NCBI GenBank assembly: GCA_023391635.1
Contig: JAEWAQ010000009.1
Location: forward strand, 9,690-73,689
Direction: 5' to 3'
Source: Bacillota bacterium
Lineage (GTDB): Bacteria; Bacillota; Bacilli; Paenibacillales; Paenibacillaceae
Length of the DNA: 64,000 nt
Part shown: positions 8,392 to 17,897 of the stretch, piece after piece
Numbering within the stretch: position 1 is the first letter of the stretch
How the letters are laid out: each line of letters opens with the position of its first letter
Translations under genes and position numbers: made by a program
The notes under the pieces: generated by a model
What the model was told of the DNA's origin: nothing
Database searches by the model: none
What the model saw: the letters and a program-made list of their open reading frames with translations, nothing else

Positions 8392-9990
8392 TTACACCAT
8401 CCGCCCTACCTGGTCCGCATTCATGCCCGGTTCGAACGACAGCGGCGCGCCAGGCGCGGTCGGCGGCGCCGACGGCGTCTGCTGCATCCGCGACTTGCGG
8501 GACGGACGCTCCTTGCCCGTCCGGTCTTTCCAGGCGAGCAAGTCGTCGCGGTCCATAACGAGCATCTTTGGCCACAGCCGCTCGCCGTGTTCGCGCACTC
8601 GCTTCCCTCCATCCGGATTGATCACGGACAGCATGAAACGCAAGTACAGATTGGTCGACCAAGCGAACAGCCCGCGCGGCAGCTCGAACGTCTGGAAGCC
8701 GAGCCCTTCCGAGCCCCGGTGGATCATCGACACGCCGTACAGCGCCGTCACCCGCTCTCCGTTCGGCGCAAGCTCGAGCGCGCGGGCCAGATCGGGCAAT
8801 CCCCGCTCCACTTCCCGCACGAGCCGAATCGCCGTATGGACGGACGAGCGCGCGTTCATGCCCATTTCGAACAGCATCTTGTTCTCGAAATGCATCTCCA
8901 TGACATGATCGCCGGAACGCAGCGTCTTGCCGTCACGCAAGAGCACGTCTGCGCCGCTGTATTTGCGTATCCGGTAGTTGAATGAAGTGCCGTCTCCGAC
9001 CGGCTTCAGCCGGAACAGAACATGAAAGACACGCTCCCACGCCATCCATAACGCGACGACAAGCCGCTTGAACAGCCCGATCCGGTGCACAGGCGCCGGA
9101 TTACGGCGCGATTCCGAAGGTTGGGTCGACGCGGACTTCGTTACGGAAAGGTCTGCGTCTCGCGTACTCTCCGACTCGCGGTTCGCTGCAGACAACGCCG
9201 TTCCCTTCGCTTCCGCCGCATCGACCGTATTTTCCGATTCCGAAGCAGCAGCCATCGCATGATCCTCCTGTCCGATCCGATTGTTCGCTTCCGTCAGCCG
9301 GATCATCTCGTCGATGCCGACGAAGCGGTACCCTTCCTGCCTGCCGTCTTCCAAAATCCGCTCCAGCGCCTTGATCATCTCACCCGGCGCTTCCTCGTCC
9401 GCGCCGAACGTCCGACCGCAATCGTGGAGCACGAATACTTCCCCCGGCTTCAGCTTCGGCCGCATCCGGCGGTACAGCTTCTGGGCGCCGACGCGAATGC
9501 GCCAATCCCCGAAGATCGATGTCCACAATACGATCTGCAGATGGCCGAGCCGCCGGTAATCGAACAAATTCACGATGCCCCACGGCGGGCGATAATAGAC
9601 GGGACGAGCGCCCGTGATGCGCTTGATGACATCGGACGTTCGCAGGATTTGCTTCTTGACGGTCTTCGGACGCATGAGCCAGTTTGAATGATGAACGTAG
9701 TTATGAATGCCGATAACATGCCCTTCCCGATGGATGCGGGCCACGATGTCCGGGTGTTGCTCCGCATGGGAACCGACCAGGAAAAACGTGCACCTCGCCT
9801 GATAGCGCTTCAATAGATCGAGCAACTGCGGCGTATAGACCGGATCCGGCCCGTCATCGAACGTCAAGGCAATTTCCTGTTCCGCCCTGCCCCTCATGAA
9901 TACGCGGAATCCGAATATTCGGCTGATCAAGGCCGGCAGCAATGCGTAAAACGTCATGAAGTAAAAGCCGATCCATAAAATGATTTCCAT
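8392..9990 (-). CDS. Polysaccharide deacetylase fused to a YkoP-like domain
   Basis: Predicted membrane-anchored NodB-type carbohydrate esterase. The N terminus has a hydrophobic segment (res 3-25). The NodB domain (about 38-235) shows motif 1 TFDDGPD with the catalytic and metal aspartates, motif 2 in the HNYVHHSN region (H-x3-H type metal ligands), YRPPWG, and FVLHDC near the end. A Ser/Ala/Glu-rich linker (about 245-300) leads to a second domain (about 300-490) resembling Bacillus YkoP, which is encoded separately beside a deacetylase in that genus. The C-terminal 45 residues are low complexity. ATG 9990 follows GGTGGGGAAGGC. It is convergent with ilvD and divergent from the exporter at 10162. 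The substrate (peptidoglycan or another wall glycan) is unknown. Confidence 0.85.
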   Translation of the reverse strand: MEIILWIGFYFMTFYALLPALISRIFGFRVFMRGRAEQEIALTFDDGPDPVYTPQLLDLLKRYQARCTFFLVGSHAEQHPDIVARIHREGHVIGIHNYVHHSNWLMRPKTVKKQILRTSDVIKRITGARPVYYRPPWGIVNLFDYRRLGHLQIVLWTSIFGDWRIRVGAQKLYRRMRPKLKPGEVFVLHDCGRTFGADEEAPGEMIKALERILEDGRQEGYRFVGIDEMIRLTEANNRIGQEDHAMAAASESENTVDAAEAKGTALSAANRESESTRDADLSVTKSASTQPSESRRNPAPVHRIGLFKRLVVALWMAWERVFHVLFRLKPVGDGTSFNYRIRKYSGADVLLRDGKTLRSGDHVMEMHFENKMLFEMGMNARSSVHTAIRLVREVERGLPDLARALELAPNGERVTALYGVSMIHRGSEGLGFQTFELPRGLFAWSTNLYLRFMLSVINPDGGKRVREHGERLWPKMLVMDRDDLLAWKDRTGKERPSRKSRMQQTPSAPPTAPGAPLSFEPGMNADQVGRMV

Positions 9991-10161
9991 GCCTTCCCCA
10001 CCATCTTGTAGCGAATTATTGTCGTAAGCGGTTCGTGCCTGTTCTCATTTTATCACACCTCGTCTGGGTTGGGGCAGGCGCTGCGTACTTTTTTATTGTT
10101 CGCAAACCTGTTATGATTTTCTAGACGACCTCATCCTACACGGACAAGGAGACCCGCTTTC

Positions 10162-11313
10162 ATGCTCTCTTTCTATCAGAAATATTGGCGCACCGCCTTC
10201 GACCTGGCCGTTCTCGCCTTCACGGTGTGGCTGACGATGTTCGTATTCAGCTATTTGTACAAGCTCGCCACCCCTGTCTTCCTCTCCTTCCTGATCTTCC
10301 TGTGCATCGAACCGCTCGCCAAGCGGCTGAACCGCATCGGCCTGAAGAAGTCGATCGCCACGGCAATCAGCATGCTGATCTTCATCCTCGTCGTACTGAG
10401 CGTGCTTGCAGGGCTCGGGTATATGTTCTATTTGCAGATCGTTCAATTGAACGAGTCTTTGCCCAAGTATCAACGGCTGCTGACGGAACATGCGACGACG
10501 ATCGCCGCCGAATTGCAGTCCCGGTTCAAATCGTTGCCGCCGGACTGGTCGGAGCGCATCAGCGATATTTTCTCGACCGTCACGAAATGGGGCGGCTGGC
10601 TGGCCGAACAACTATTGAACGGCCTTATCAGTTCGCTGAAATCCGTTTCTACTTGGGTGTTTAACTTCTCGATCGCGCTCGTGCTTGCTTATTTCCTGAG
10701 CCTTGAGATCAACACGTGGAAAAAACTCGGCTCCGAGCGCTCGCCCAAGACGCTGCGCGCGGCATTCAACTTTCTGCGGACGAATGTGTTCAAAGGAATT
10801 GCCGGCTATCTAAAAGCACAAGGCATCTTGATCAGCGTGACGTTCGTCGTCGTGTTTGTCGCTCTGCTGCTCCTGGGTGTACGCAACGCGTTCGCCGTCT
10901 CGCTACTCGCGGCCATATTCGATATTTTGCCGCTGCTGGGCGTGCAGACGCTATTCATTCCCTGGATCATTTACCTGTTCATCGTCGGCGACAACGAGCT
11001 GGGCATCTGGCTGACGGTATTGCTGGTCGTCGTGAATACGACCCGGCAGTTTCTCGAACCGCGCATTACCGGACAGACGGTCGGCGTATCCGCCTTTACG
11101 ATGCTGGCGTTCGCGATGGTATCGATGTCGTTGTTCGGAGTCGCAGGCTTGATTCTCGCCCCGATCCTGATGATATTGCTTAAAGCCTTGTACGATCAAG
11201 GTTACCTCAAGCGCTGGATTCGTCTCCCGCGCGACGAATTCACGATATCGCCGCTCGAGCCGCAGCACGCGGCGCCGGACGGGGCTGATCCAGATAAAGG
11301 ATCCGCTCCATAA
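10162..11313 (+). CDS. AI-2E family (YtvI/YrrI-type) membrane transporter
   Basis: Integral membrane protein of the AI-2 exporter superfamily, 383 residues. Hydrophobic segments occur near residues 13-50, 72-92, 165-185, 220-245, 250-285, 290-310 and 320-350, the eight-helix pattern of the family, and the conserved segments FDILPLLGVQ and EPRITGQTVG are present. Members export small solutes, AI-2 or ions; the substrate is not predictable. ATG 10162 lies 12 nt after AAGGAGACC. Its last 74 bp are also the last codons of the oppositely oriented PBP gene. A second paralogue lies at 23829. Confidence 0.88.
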   Translation: MLSFYQKYWRTAFDLAVLAFTVWLTMFVFSYLYKLATPVFLSFLIFLCIEPLAKRLNRIGLKKSIATAISMLIFILVVLSVLAGLGYMFYLQIVQLNESLPKYQRLLTEHATTIAAELQSRFKSLPPDWSERISDIFSTVTKWGGWLAEQLLNGLISSLKSVSTWVFNFSIALVLAYFLSLEINTWKKLGSERSPKTLRAAFNFLRTNVFKGIAGYLKAQGILISVTFVVVFVALLLLGVRNAFAVSLLAAIFDILPLLGVQTLFIPWIIYLFIVGDNELGIWLTVLLVVVNTTRQFLEPRITGQTVGVSAFTMLAFAMVSMSLFGVAGLILAPILMILLKALYDQGYLKRWIRLPRDEFTISPLEPQHAAPDGADPDKGSAP

Positions 11314-13084
11314 TATCGCCGAACACCGCCGCAGCGCGATTGCGAAGGCCGTCGCGCTGCGCCTGGATCAGCACCGCAACTGCGTAGCGCGGCTTGCCAG
11401 TGGCCGGACCGAATCCGACGAACCAGTGGTCGTTCTGGCCCTGCCATTTTCCCGCCAGCTCGGCCGTGCCCGACTTGCCGGCCAACGGCCACTTCGACGA
11501 GGCCAGCGCGCGCCTAGCCGTGCCTTCCGTCACGACCGCGCGCATCGCCTCAAGCACCGCTTCGGCTGTCTGCGACCGGATATGCCCGTAAACGGACGGC
11601 AGCGATTGCCGCGGCAGCTTCGCCATCGTCCCGCCGTCTGAATAGCGAATTTCCGATACGAGCCGCGGGGCGAACGCCCGTCCTCCATGCAGCAGCGTGA
11701 CGACCATGTTCGCGGCTTGCAGCGGCGTCATCCGCACATCCCGCTGGCCGATGCCGGTCCCCGTTCGCACGCCTCCGTCACGGTATGCGGACTGCTTGTC
11801 CGGGAAAATCGCACCTGCCTCCTCTTCCTCCAGCAAACGCAGCGGCTTGCCGTCCATGAAAGCATCCGTCGCCCAGCCGACTCTTCGGCCCAGTCCGAGC
11901 CGCTGCGCCGTAATCTGAATCCAAGCCGGGTCCATCTGCTCCGCCAACGCCGCGAAAGCCACATTGCAGGATTCGGCGAAAGCCTCCTGGAGAGACAGTT
12001 CCCCGTGGCCTGCATGCTTCCAGCATTTCAAGCCGTATCGGCCATAAGCGCCGTTACAATGGAATAGGGTGCCCGAATGGGCCGCACCCGACTCCAGGGC
12101 GGCCGCCATCGTGACCGTCTTGAATACCGATCCCGGCGCATAGGCCGTAATGGCGCGGTTGCGCTCGTCCGTTCCTTTCGACCCGATGCGCATCGGGTCG
12201 AAAGACGGCAGCGATACCATCGCCAATATGTCAGCGTCCGTGGCATCCAGCACGACGGCAGCGCCCATGCGAATGCCGGCGTCTGTCATCGCTTGCTGCG
12301 TCGCGCGCTGGATGGCCGCATCGAGCGTCGTTCGCACTTGCAGCGGATAGTGCGGGTTGTCCGGCGATTTCGTGCGCATGCCAAGACCTGCCAACGGCCG
12401 CTTCGCCGCATCCGTCACCTGGTAGACCTCAGTCGGGCCCACGCCGCGCAAGAGCCGGTCCAGCGATTTCTCCAGGCCGGCGCCGCCGATCGCATCCGAT
12501 AATTTCATGCTGCGGCTTGCCACCCGGTCTCCGTACAGGCGCGCCAACCTTGCCGGATCCTGAGAGATATAACCGATCGCATGCAGGGGCACAAGCGAGG
12601 CCGGATATCGAATGCGATACGGAAGCACCGATACCCCGAACAAGTCGGCATTCCGAATCACGGATGCCTGCCTCTCTGTAAGGCTGTCAGGTGAAGCGGA
12701 AGATCGGCTTGACCGCCTCCATGCCTGCGGCGATTCAATGCCGCGCAGCCAACGCTCAAGCGTCGGCAAATCCGCGTCAAGCGAATCGGCGACTTGCCGC
12801 AGCGCCTGGTCCGTGCCGCGCGGCATGCCGAATGCGGGAAAAGCGACCATCGCCTGCACGACATCGCCTGTCAGAGGCGTGCCGTTGCGGTCGATGAACT
12901 GTCCTCTCCCGTCGTCTACCGCGAACGCATCAGACCTTTGATGCACGGCGTTCGCGGATACGGCTGCTTTCCGACCGTTACCGATGCCCAGCTGCGCCCA
13001 GGCGAGCCGGATGCAGAGCACGCCGAACAGCAGTGCGATCAACAGCAGGCCGAGCACCAATCTTCTCGTTCTGGCTTGATCCAT
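11240..13084 (-). CDS. Class B penicillin-binding protein (transpeptidase)
   Basis: DD-transpeptidase that cross-links peptidoglycan on the outer face of the membrane, 614 residues. An N-terminal membrane anchor (about res 9-29) is followed by a dimerisation/pedestal region and a transpeptidase domain with SxxK in APGSVFKTV (about 316-324), SxN in ESCNVAF, and KSGTAE replacing the usual KTG-T box (about 545-550). The length and the lack of PASTA domains suggest a PBP2/SpoVD-related protein, possibly one used in sporulation or at division; it is not in a mur/ftsW cluster. ATG 13084 follows GGGGGCAT. The 3' end overlaps the exporter gene by 74 bp on the opposite strand. Confidence 0.9.
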   Translation of the reverse strand: MDQARTRRLVLGLLLIALLFGVLCIRLAWAQLGIGNGRKAAVSANAVHQRSDAFAVDDGRGQFIDRNGTPLTGDVVQAMVAFPAFGMPRGTDQALRQVADSLDADLPTLERWLRGIESPQAWRRSSRSSASPDSLTERQASVIRNADLFGVSVLPYRIRYPASLVPLHAIGYISQDPARLARLYGDRVASRSMKLSDAIGGAGLEKSLDRLLRGVGPTEVYQVTDAAKRPLAGLGMRTKSPDNPHYPLQVRTTLDAAIQRATQQAMTDAGIRMGAAVVLDATDADILAMVSLPSFDPMRIGSKGTDERNRAITAYAPGSVFKTVTMAAALESGAAHSGTLFHCNGAYGRYGLKCWKHAGHGELSLQEAFAESCNVAFAALAEQMDPAWIQITAQRLGLGRRVGWATDAFMDGKPLRLLEEEEAGAIFPDKQSAYRDGGVRTGTGIGQRDVRMTPLQAANMVVTLLHGGRAFAPRLVSEIRYSDGGTMAKLPRQSLPSVYGHIRSQTAEAVLEAMRAVVTEGTARRALASSKWPLAGKSGTAELAGKWQGQNDHWFVGFGPATGKPRYAVAVLIQAQRDGLRNRAAAVFGDIMERILYLDQPRPAPRAAARAAIS

Positions 13085-13139
13085 GCAACAGGATGCCCCC
13101 GTTCCTCTCTCTCCCCCTATTATTGCCCATTATGCACGC

Positions 13140-13184
13140 AAAGAAGCCGCCCAAAGAGGCGATTATCGCGCCTCGGGCGGCTTC
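13140..13184 (-). terminator. Terminator of the chemoreceptor gene
   Basis: Strong hairpin with arms GAAGCCGCCC and GGGCGGCTTC and inner pairing GAGGCG/CGCCTC, 28 bp after the chemoreceptor stop. The following T tract is weak (TTCTTTGC). Confidence 0.75.
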
Positions 13185-13211
13185 GAATGCAATATTCATG
13201 CGATGGAATAA

Positions 13212-15323
13212 TCAGTTCACCGTGAACCGGGCAAGCGATTCGCGCAGTTCCTTGGACACCGTCTCCAGTCGGTTGGACAATTGCACGAGCCCGTCGCTGA
13301 TGCTCATTTGCTCATTGCTGAGCGAAGCGACTTCTTCCGACGTAGCGGAAGCTTGCTGAGCGACCGCGCTCACATTGGTCATGGCCAGCGATAGCGTAGA
13401 TTGGGCTTCTTCCAGGTGGCGAACGGATTCCGTCGCCGAATCGAGCCTTCCAACGAAGCCGCTCATATTCTCCTGAACGGCGACGAAGATCTCGTTGGCT
13501 TCACGGACGGATTCGATTTGCTCCTTGAAGATCGGATAAGCTTCCGACAAGACGGAAACGGTCTCGTCGATCTCGCGCCCGATTGTCTCGACGATGTTGC
13601 CGACGACGCCGATCGATTGACGCGACTGGTCGGCCAATTTGCGAATCTCGTCGGCGACGACCATGAAGCCTTTGCCGGCCGCGCCGGCGCGAGCCGCTTC
13701 GATCGTCGCATTCAGGGACAGAATGTTCGTCTGCTTGGAGACGTTGCCCATGACGTCGAGAATCTTGCGGATAGAGCCGGTGCTTTCCTTCAGCTTGTCG
13801 ACCTTGTCGACCATCGAACGGGTCATCTCTTCCGTCTGCCCCGTCTTGACCGTTAACGTCCCCATGTAGCTGGAGCCTCGCTGCGATGCTTGGTCGACTT
13901 CGCCAGCTGCTTGACCCATCTGGACGTTCGAGTCGATGACGGATTGCACCTGTTCGCCGATGCGAATCGTCAGATCGCTGCCTCTCTCGGATTCGACAGC
14001 CAGGTTCGTCGCTCCGCTGGCAATCTCCTCGGTGGCAATCGCGATCTCCTTCGCTGCGGTTGCCGTCTTGCGAGAAGCGTCCGTCAGCGATGCAGCCGTG
14101 TCCAGCACTTCTCGCGCGGATTGATTCGTCTTGCGCACCAGGCCGGTGATTTCTTCCATCATCCGGTTGAAGCTGACCGCGACCTGTCCGATCTCGTCCT
14201 TCTGACGAATGGACGAACGCACCGTCAGATTGCCCTTCTCGCCTTCATTCATCAGCGTGCGAAGCTGTCCGAGCGGACGGGCTACCGTGACGACGACCAG
14301 CAGCCCGATCGCGCCTGCAATGGCGACGGCCACGATACACATAATAATTGTCAGGTTGCGGATTTGCTTGGCGTCTTTAACGAGCTCCGATACCGGGATG
14401 TTCCCGATCAGTTGCCAGCCGTTCGCCGTAATCGTTCCTGCCGACGAGAGGGATTCAACGCCTCCGATGGTCAGCGTCTCCGAACCGTTCGGCAGCTTGC
14501 TCTCATACGATGTGCCGAGCTTGGCATCTTCCGGCCCGAATACGATCATTCCATCGTTCGAGACGATGTACGCCGATCCGTCCTCCCCGAACCGAACATC
14601 TTCCATCTCTTTTTTCAAAGCATCTACTTTAATCTCCATAAGCAGCAAGGTTGGCTTGCCTTGATTCAGCAAACGTCCGACGGCGAATGCGGCTATCGAA
14701 TCTTTGCCGCCAAGTCCGCCAATTTGCGTCGGATTCCATACCGCCCGGCCGTTCTCGCTCTTGATCTTCTCGACATACGGCGATTGCAGAAGCTTCTCGA
14801 CATCGGATATGCTTCCGCCGGTCACGATCGGATTTGTTTGGCCTTCGAGCGGAATAAGCATGATTGAGGAAATCGTCGAATCCGCCATGCTCACCCGATT
14901 CAGCTTGTCCGACAGCTTGCGCGACGTATCGAATTTCTCGAAGTCGTCCTTGGATACCGCCAAAGTGCCGAGCTGGCTCATAAATTCGCTGTCCGTGATG
15001 AATTGCAGCGTCTGCTTCTCGTAATTGGCCAACATCAAGCTCAGCTTGCCTGCAGTTTGCTGCGCGGTCTGAACACTGGCTTCCGCCACTTTGGACTTGA
15101 TGATCGTCCTGGATTTGTCGTAGGAAAACACGCCGAGCAAAATGACGCATAGCAGAATGCTGCAAATAATCATAAGGAACAGCTTCATCCCGACGGAACG
15201 AATCGGACTTTCCAGCTTCGTTCCCTTGAACTGCTCTCCCAGCTTCTGCCCGAGTCCGCCAGCTGCCTGCGCTCCTTTCTTCCAGTTCTTCACATCCAAC
15301 CAATCACGCCACGTCTTCTTCAT
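13212..15323 (-). CDS. Methyl-accepting chemotaxis protein
   Basis: Transmembrane chemoreceptor that signals to CheA/CheW. The start at 15323 (MKKTWRDW) is 12 nt after GGAGGG; a longer frame from 15362 lacks a ribosome site. Order: a cytoplasmic stretch of about 45 residues, TM1 (about 46-68), a periplasm-facing sensor of roughly 240 residues with a PAS/dCache-like segment (GSAYIVSNDGMIVFGP), TM2 (about 317-340), HAMP (about 341-393), then the coiled-coil signalling domain with the hairpin tip region around NILSLNATIEAARAG. Gln/Glu-rich adaptation sites surround the tip. The cytoplasmic extension before TM1 is longer than usual. Ligand unknown. It is transcribed alone, with its own terminator. 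Confidence 0.93.
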   Translation of the reverse strand: MKKTWRDWLDVKNWKKGAQAAGGLGQKLGEQFKGTKLESPIRSVGMKLFLMIICSILLCVILLGVFSYDKSRTIIKSKVAEASVQTAQQTAGKLSLMLANYEKQTLQFITDSEFMSQLGTLAVSKDDFEKFDTSRKLSDKLNRVSMADSTISSIMLIPLEGQTNPIVTGGSISDVEKLLQSPYVEKIKSENGRAVWNPTQIGGLGGKDSIAAFAVGRLLNQGKPTLLLMEIKVDALKKEMEDVRFGEDGSAYIVSNDGMIVFGPEDAKLGTSYESKLPNGSETLTIGGVESLSSAGTITANGWQLIGNIPVSELVKDAKQIRNLTIIMCIVAVAIAGAIGLLVVVTVARPLGQLRTLMNEGEKGNLTVRSSIRQKDEIGQVAVSFNRMMEEITGLVRKTNQSAREVLDTAASLTDASRKTATAAKEIAIATEEIASGATNLAVESERGSDLTIRIGEQVQSVIDSNVQMGQAAGEVDQASQRGSSYMGTLTVKTGQTEEMTRSMVDKVDKLKESTGSIRKILDVMGNVSKQTNILSLNATIEAARAGAAGKGFMVVADEIRKLADQSRQSIGVVGNIVETIGREIDETVSVLSEAYPIFKEQIESVREANEIFVAVQENMSGFVGRLDSATESVRHLEEAQSTLSLAMTNVSAVAQQASATSEEVASLSNEQMSISDGLVQLSNRLETVSKELRESLARFTVN

Positions 15324-15538
15324 CTGGTTATGTATCCCTCCGGCTTCATTGTGACGAATCACATAAGTAACGCGTCAAGAAACTGTCCAATTTCCGGTAG
15401 CCATCCATTCTGCTGCCCGCATGCTGTATCGACTATCTGAGTAAATTCGACAGTTTCTCGAAAAATCCTTTAGCGAATCGCAACAATTTTTAGCCTTTCA
15501 ACCGTGCAGTCCGCGATTGAATATCGCCTTCTGCGCCA

Positions 15539-16792
15539 TCACCCTGTTCGTTTGCGCATCAAATCCAGCGGCGCGACCGGCTCAATGGTACGCATCCTGA
15601 TCGATTGCAGCGGATGGCGCGCGACGTCTAGTTGATTGCCGTTCTCGTCTTCCAGTTCGCTGACGAGTTGGGTAAAGCGGCGTCCGCCGGGACCGATGAA
15701 TTCCACCTGCATGCCCGGTCGGAAAGGGCTGCGCTGCTGGATCGTCGCCATTCCGGACTCCGCGTTGTAGCCTGTCACGACCGCAGCGAAATCGTATGGA
15801 GCCGGCTTCTCCTCCGGTTCGTAGATGTGCTCGGCAGCGCCGGGCGTACCGTAGAAAAAACCGGTATTAAGCGGACGATTGGCCGCTTTTCCGATCTCAT
15901 CTACCCATTCCTGGCGCAGCGAATACCCAACCGGATCGCCAAAATAGGCGTCGATCGCTTGCCGGTACGCGTTCACGACCGATGCCACGTAGTGTACGCT
16001 CTTCATTCGACCTTCGATCTTGAAGCTGTCCACGCCGGCTTCGATCAAATCGGGCAGATGCTCGATCATGCACAGATCCTTGGAGCTCATCGTGAACAGA
16101 TTTTGCCCCGGCTCCGATACCGTTTGGTCGTCGGCATGCAAATCGTATTTCCATCGGCACGACTGGCAGCAGCCCCCCCGATTCGAATCGCGGTCGGTAA
16201 AATGGTTGGACAGCACGCACCGACCCGACACCGATGAGCACATGGCGCCATGCACGAAAACTTCGATTTCGATGCCCGTCTTGGCTTTGATCTCGCGAAT
16301 TTCGGCCATCGTCGCTTCCCGCGCCAGCACGACGCGAGGCAAGCCTTCTTCCTGCCAGAACCGCACTGCCTGCCAGTTCATTGTCGACTGCTGCGTGCTG
16401 AGATGCACTTCGAGTCCGGGCGCTTCGCGCTGGGCCGTCTCCACAATCACCGGATCCGCCGTAATGATGGCGGCGATGCCGACGCTCTCCAGCTGCTTCA
16501 AGTATTCCGCGATGCCCGCGAGATCTTCTTCGTGCGCGTAAATATTCGTCGCCGCGAACACCTTCGCGCCGTAACGCCGGGCAAATTCGACGCCTTCGCG
16601 CATCTGCTCGAAGCTGAAGTTGTCGGCGTTCGAGCGCAGCCCGTATTTCTGGCCTCCAATGTATACGGCATCGGCCCCGTAGTGGATGGCGAACTTGAGC
16701 TTCTCCAGGCTGCCGGCCGGCGCCAGCAACTCCGGCTTGGCAAGCCGCACGCGACGTCCGGTCCCCGCTTGCCCATGCTGGATCAATGTCAT
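15539..16792 (-). CDS. trhP2: U32 peptidase-like tRNA hydroxylation protein TrhP2 (YrrO-like)
   Basis: Member of the U32 family; in Bacillus the YrrN/YrrO pair (TrhP1/TrhP2) is needed for prephenate-dependent 5-hydroxyuridine formation at the tRNA wobble position. Seen: N-terminal PELLAPAGSLEKLKFAIHYG, the U32 signature FVHGAMCSSVSGRC (about res 167-180), the further cysteines in GGCCQSCRW likely binding an iron-sulfur cluster, FTMSSKDLC, and FKIEGRMK. The C terminus has a small beta domain. ATG 16792 is chosen because GAGGAGG lies 9 nt upstream. The gene follows trhP1 with a 26-bp gap, the same order as in Bacillus. The family was long annotated as a collagenase-like protease. Confidence 0.88.
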   Translation of the reverse strand: MTLIQHGQAGTGRRVRLAKPELLAPAGSLEKLKFAIHYGADAVYIGGQKYGLRSNADNFSFEQMREGVEFARRYGAKVFAATNIYAHEEDLAGIAEYLKQLESVGIAAIITADPVIVETAQREAPGLEVHLSTQQSTMNWQAVRFWQEEGLPRVVLAREATMAEIREIKAKTGIEIEVFVHGAMCSSVSGRCVLSNHFTDRDSNRGGCCQSCRWKYDLHADDQTVSEPGQNLFTMSSKDLCMIEHLPDLIEAGVDSFKIEGRMKSVHYVASVVNAYRQAIDAYFGDPVGYSLRQEWVDEIGKAANRPLNTGFFYGTPGAAEHIYEPEEKPAPYDFAAVVTGYNAESGMATIQQRSPFRPGMQVEFIGPGGRRFTQLVSELEDENGNQLDVARHPLQSIRMRTIEPVAPLDLMRKRTG

Positions 16793-16818
16793 CGTAATCG
16801 TCCTCCTCTCTTCCGTGA

Positions 16819-17757
16819 TCAATAAACTTGCTCTTTGTACAGAAATCCGAATCCGAGCTCACGCTGCGGGTCTTGCAGCAACCTGATCGCAGCCATCCAT
16901 GCCGGGTCTTCGCGATAAGCCTCGCCGTCTTCCGCCAGCCGGTCCAACGCCGCCCGATAGGAGCGGAGCACCGTCAAGTTGTATTCTTCCGGCTTCAACA
17001 GCGATTCCACATACAAGCTGTCTGCGCCGACAGCCAACAAGTCCGGTAAAGCTTCGAGCAGGCAAATGTCGCCGGAGCTCATCACATGCGTACCGGAAGC
17101 GTCCTCGTAGACGGGGAAGCGCTCATCGGGTCTTTCGACTTCAATCAAATACGTGCCTTGATCGGGACCGAAATCCCGCAATGACGCCTCGCGCCCGAGG
17201 TGCAGCATGTAGCTCTGCAGCAGGTTGCGGTGAGAATAGTAAATATTCGTCATTCCATGAACTTGCACCTGGATTTGCAGACCGGTACCGCGTTTGAAGC
17301 CTATGATCTCCTCTTCGTTCAGCTCCCGCGCGAGCACGGCACGAACGGCGCCGCGCCGCCCCCAGTAGTTCGCGGTCGCCGAGTTCGTGCCCGTCATCTC
17401 GGCGTTCCAATGAAGCGGAATGCCCGGCGCGGCTTCGCGCGCGTTCAGCAGCACCGCCGGATCGCCGAAGACGATCGCGTCGGCCCCTGCTTCGGCAACG
17501 GCATGCAAATAAGCAGGCAGCGCGGCCAGTTCGTCGTTGCGAAACAGCTTGTTGAGATTGACGTAGGCTTTGGCGCCCAGCCGATGCGCGCGGGACACGG
17601 CTTCGGCGAGCTGCCCCGCGAGGATGGCGCCCGGCTGCCGCATGCCGAACCCGGGCTCGCCGATGAGTACGGCGTCAGCCCCGGCTTGAATAAAGCGTTC
17701 CGCTTGCTCGATCGAGCCTGCGGCGATAAGCAACTCCGGCTTCCGTGCGGTAGACAT
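16819..17757 (-). CDS. trhP1: U32 peptidase-like tRNA hydroxylation protein TrhP1 (YrrN-like)
   Basis: Shorter U32-family partner of TrhP2, 312 residues, expected to act with it in tRNA 5-hydroxyuridine synthesis. Seen: KPELLIAAGSIEQAERFIQAGADAV at the N terminus (beta/alpha barrel start), VQVHGMTNIYYSHRNLLQ where TrhP2 has its cysteine-rich signature (the signature cysteines are absent, as is normal for the P1 type), and MSSGDICLLEALPDLL. ATG 17757 lies 7 nt after GGAGGTG. In Bacillus a SAM methyltransferase gene (yrrM/trmR) lies between mltG and this gene; here only 140 bp separate them. Confidence 0.85.
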   Translation of the reverse strand: MSTARKPELLIAAGSIEQAERFIQAGADAVLIGEPGFGMRQPGAILAGQLAEAVSRAHRLGAKAYVNLNKLFRNDELAALPAYLHAVAEAGADAIVFGDPAVLLNAREAAPGIPLHWNAEMTGTNSATANYWGRRGAVRAVLARELNEEEIIGFKRGTGLQIQVQVHGMTNIYYSHRNLLQSYMLHLGREASLRDFGPDQGTYLIEVERPDERFPVYEDASGTHVMSSGDICLLEALPDLLAVGADSLYVESLLKPEEYNLTVLRSYRAALDRLAEDGEAYREDPAWMAAIRLLQDPQRELGFGFLYKEQVY

Positions 17758-17897
17758 GCAGATGCACCTCCGATAAGTCCGCGACCCGGCATCCCGCGTT
17801 CGCTTTCTGCTGGCGCAGGCCGCAAAGCAACGTTCATGCCGGGTCGGGCGACGATATTCCGATTACCATCCATTTCGGATGGTTGAGCCGTTTATTC

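Noticed and set aside
15364..15535. A sigma-D type promoter for the chemoreceptor gene
   Set aside because: Sequences like TAAA and GTCGAATT are present on the minus strand but the spacing and -10 do not match the sigma-D consensus well enough.
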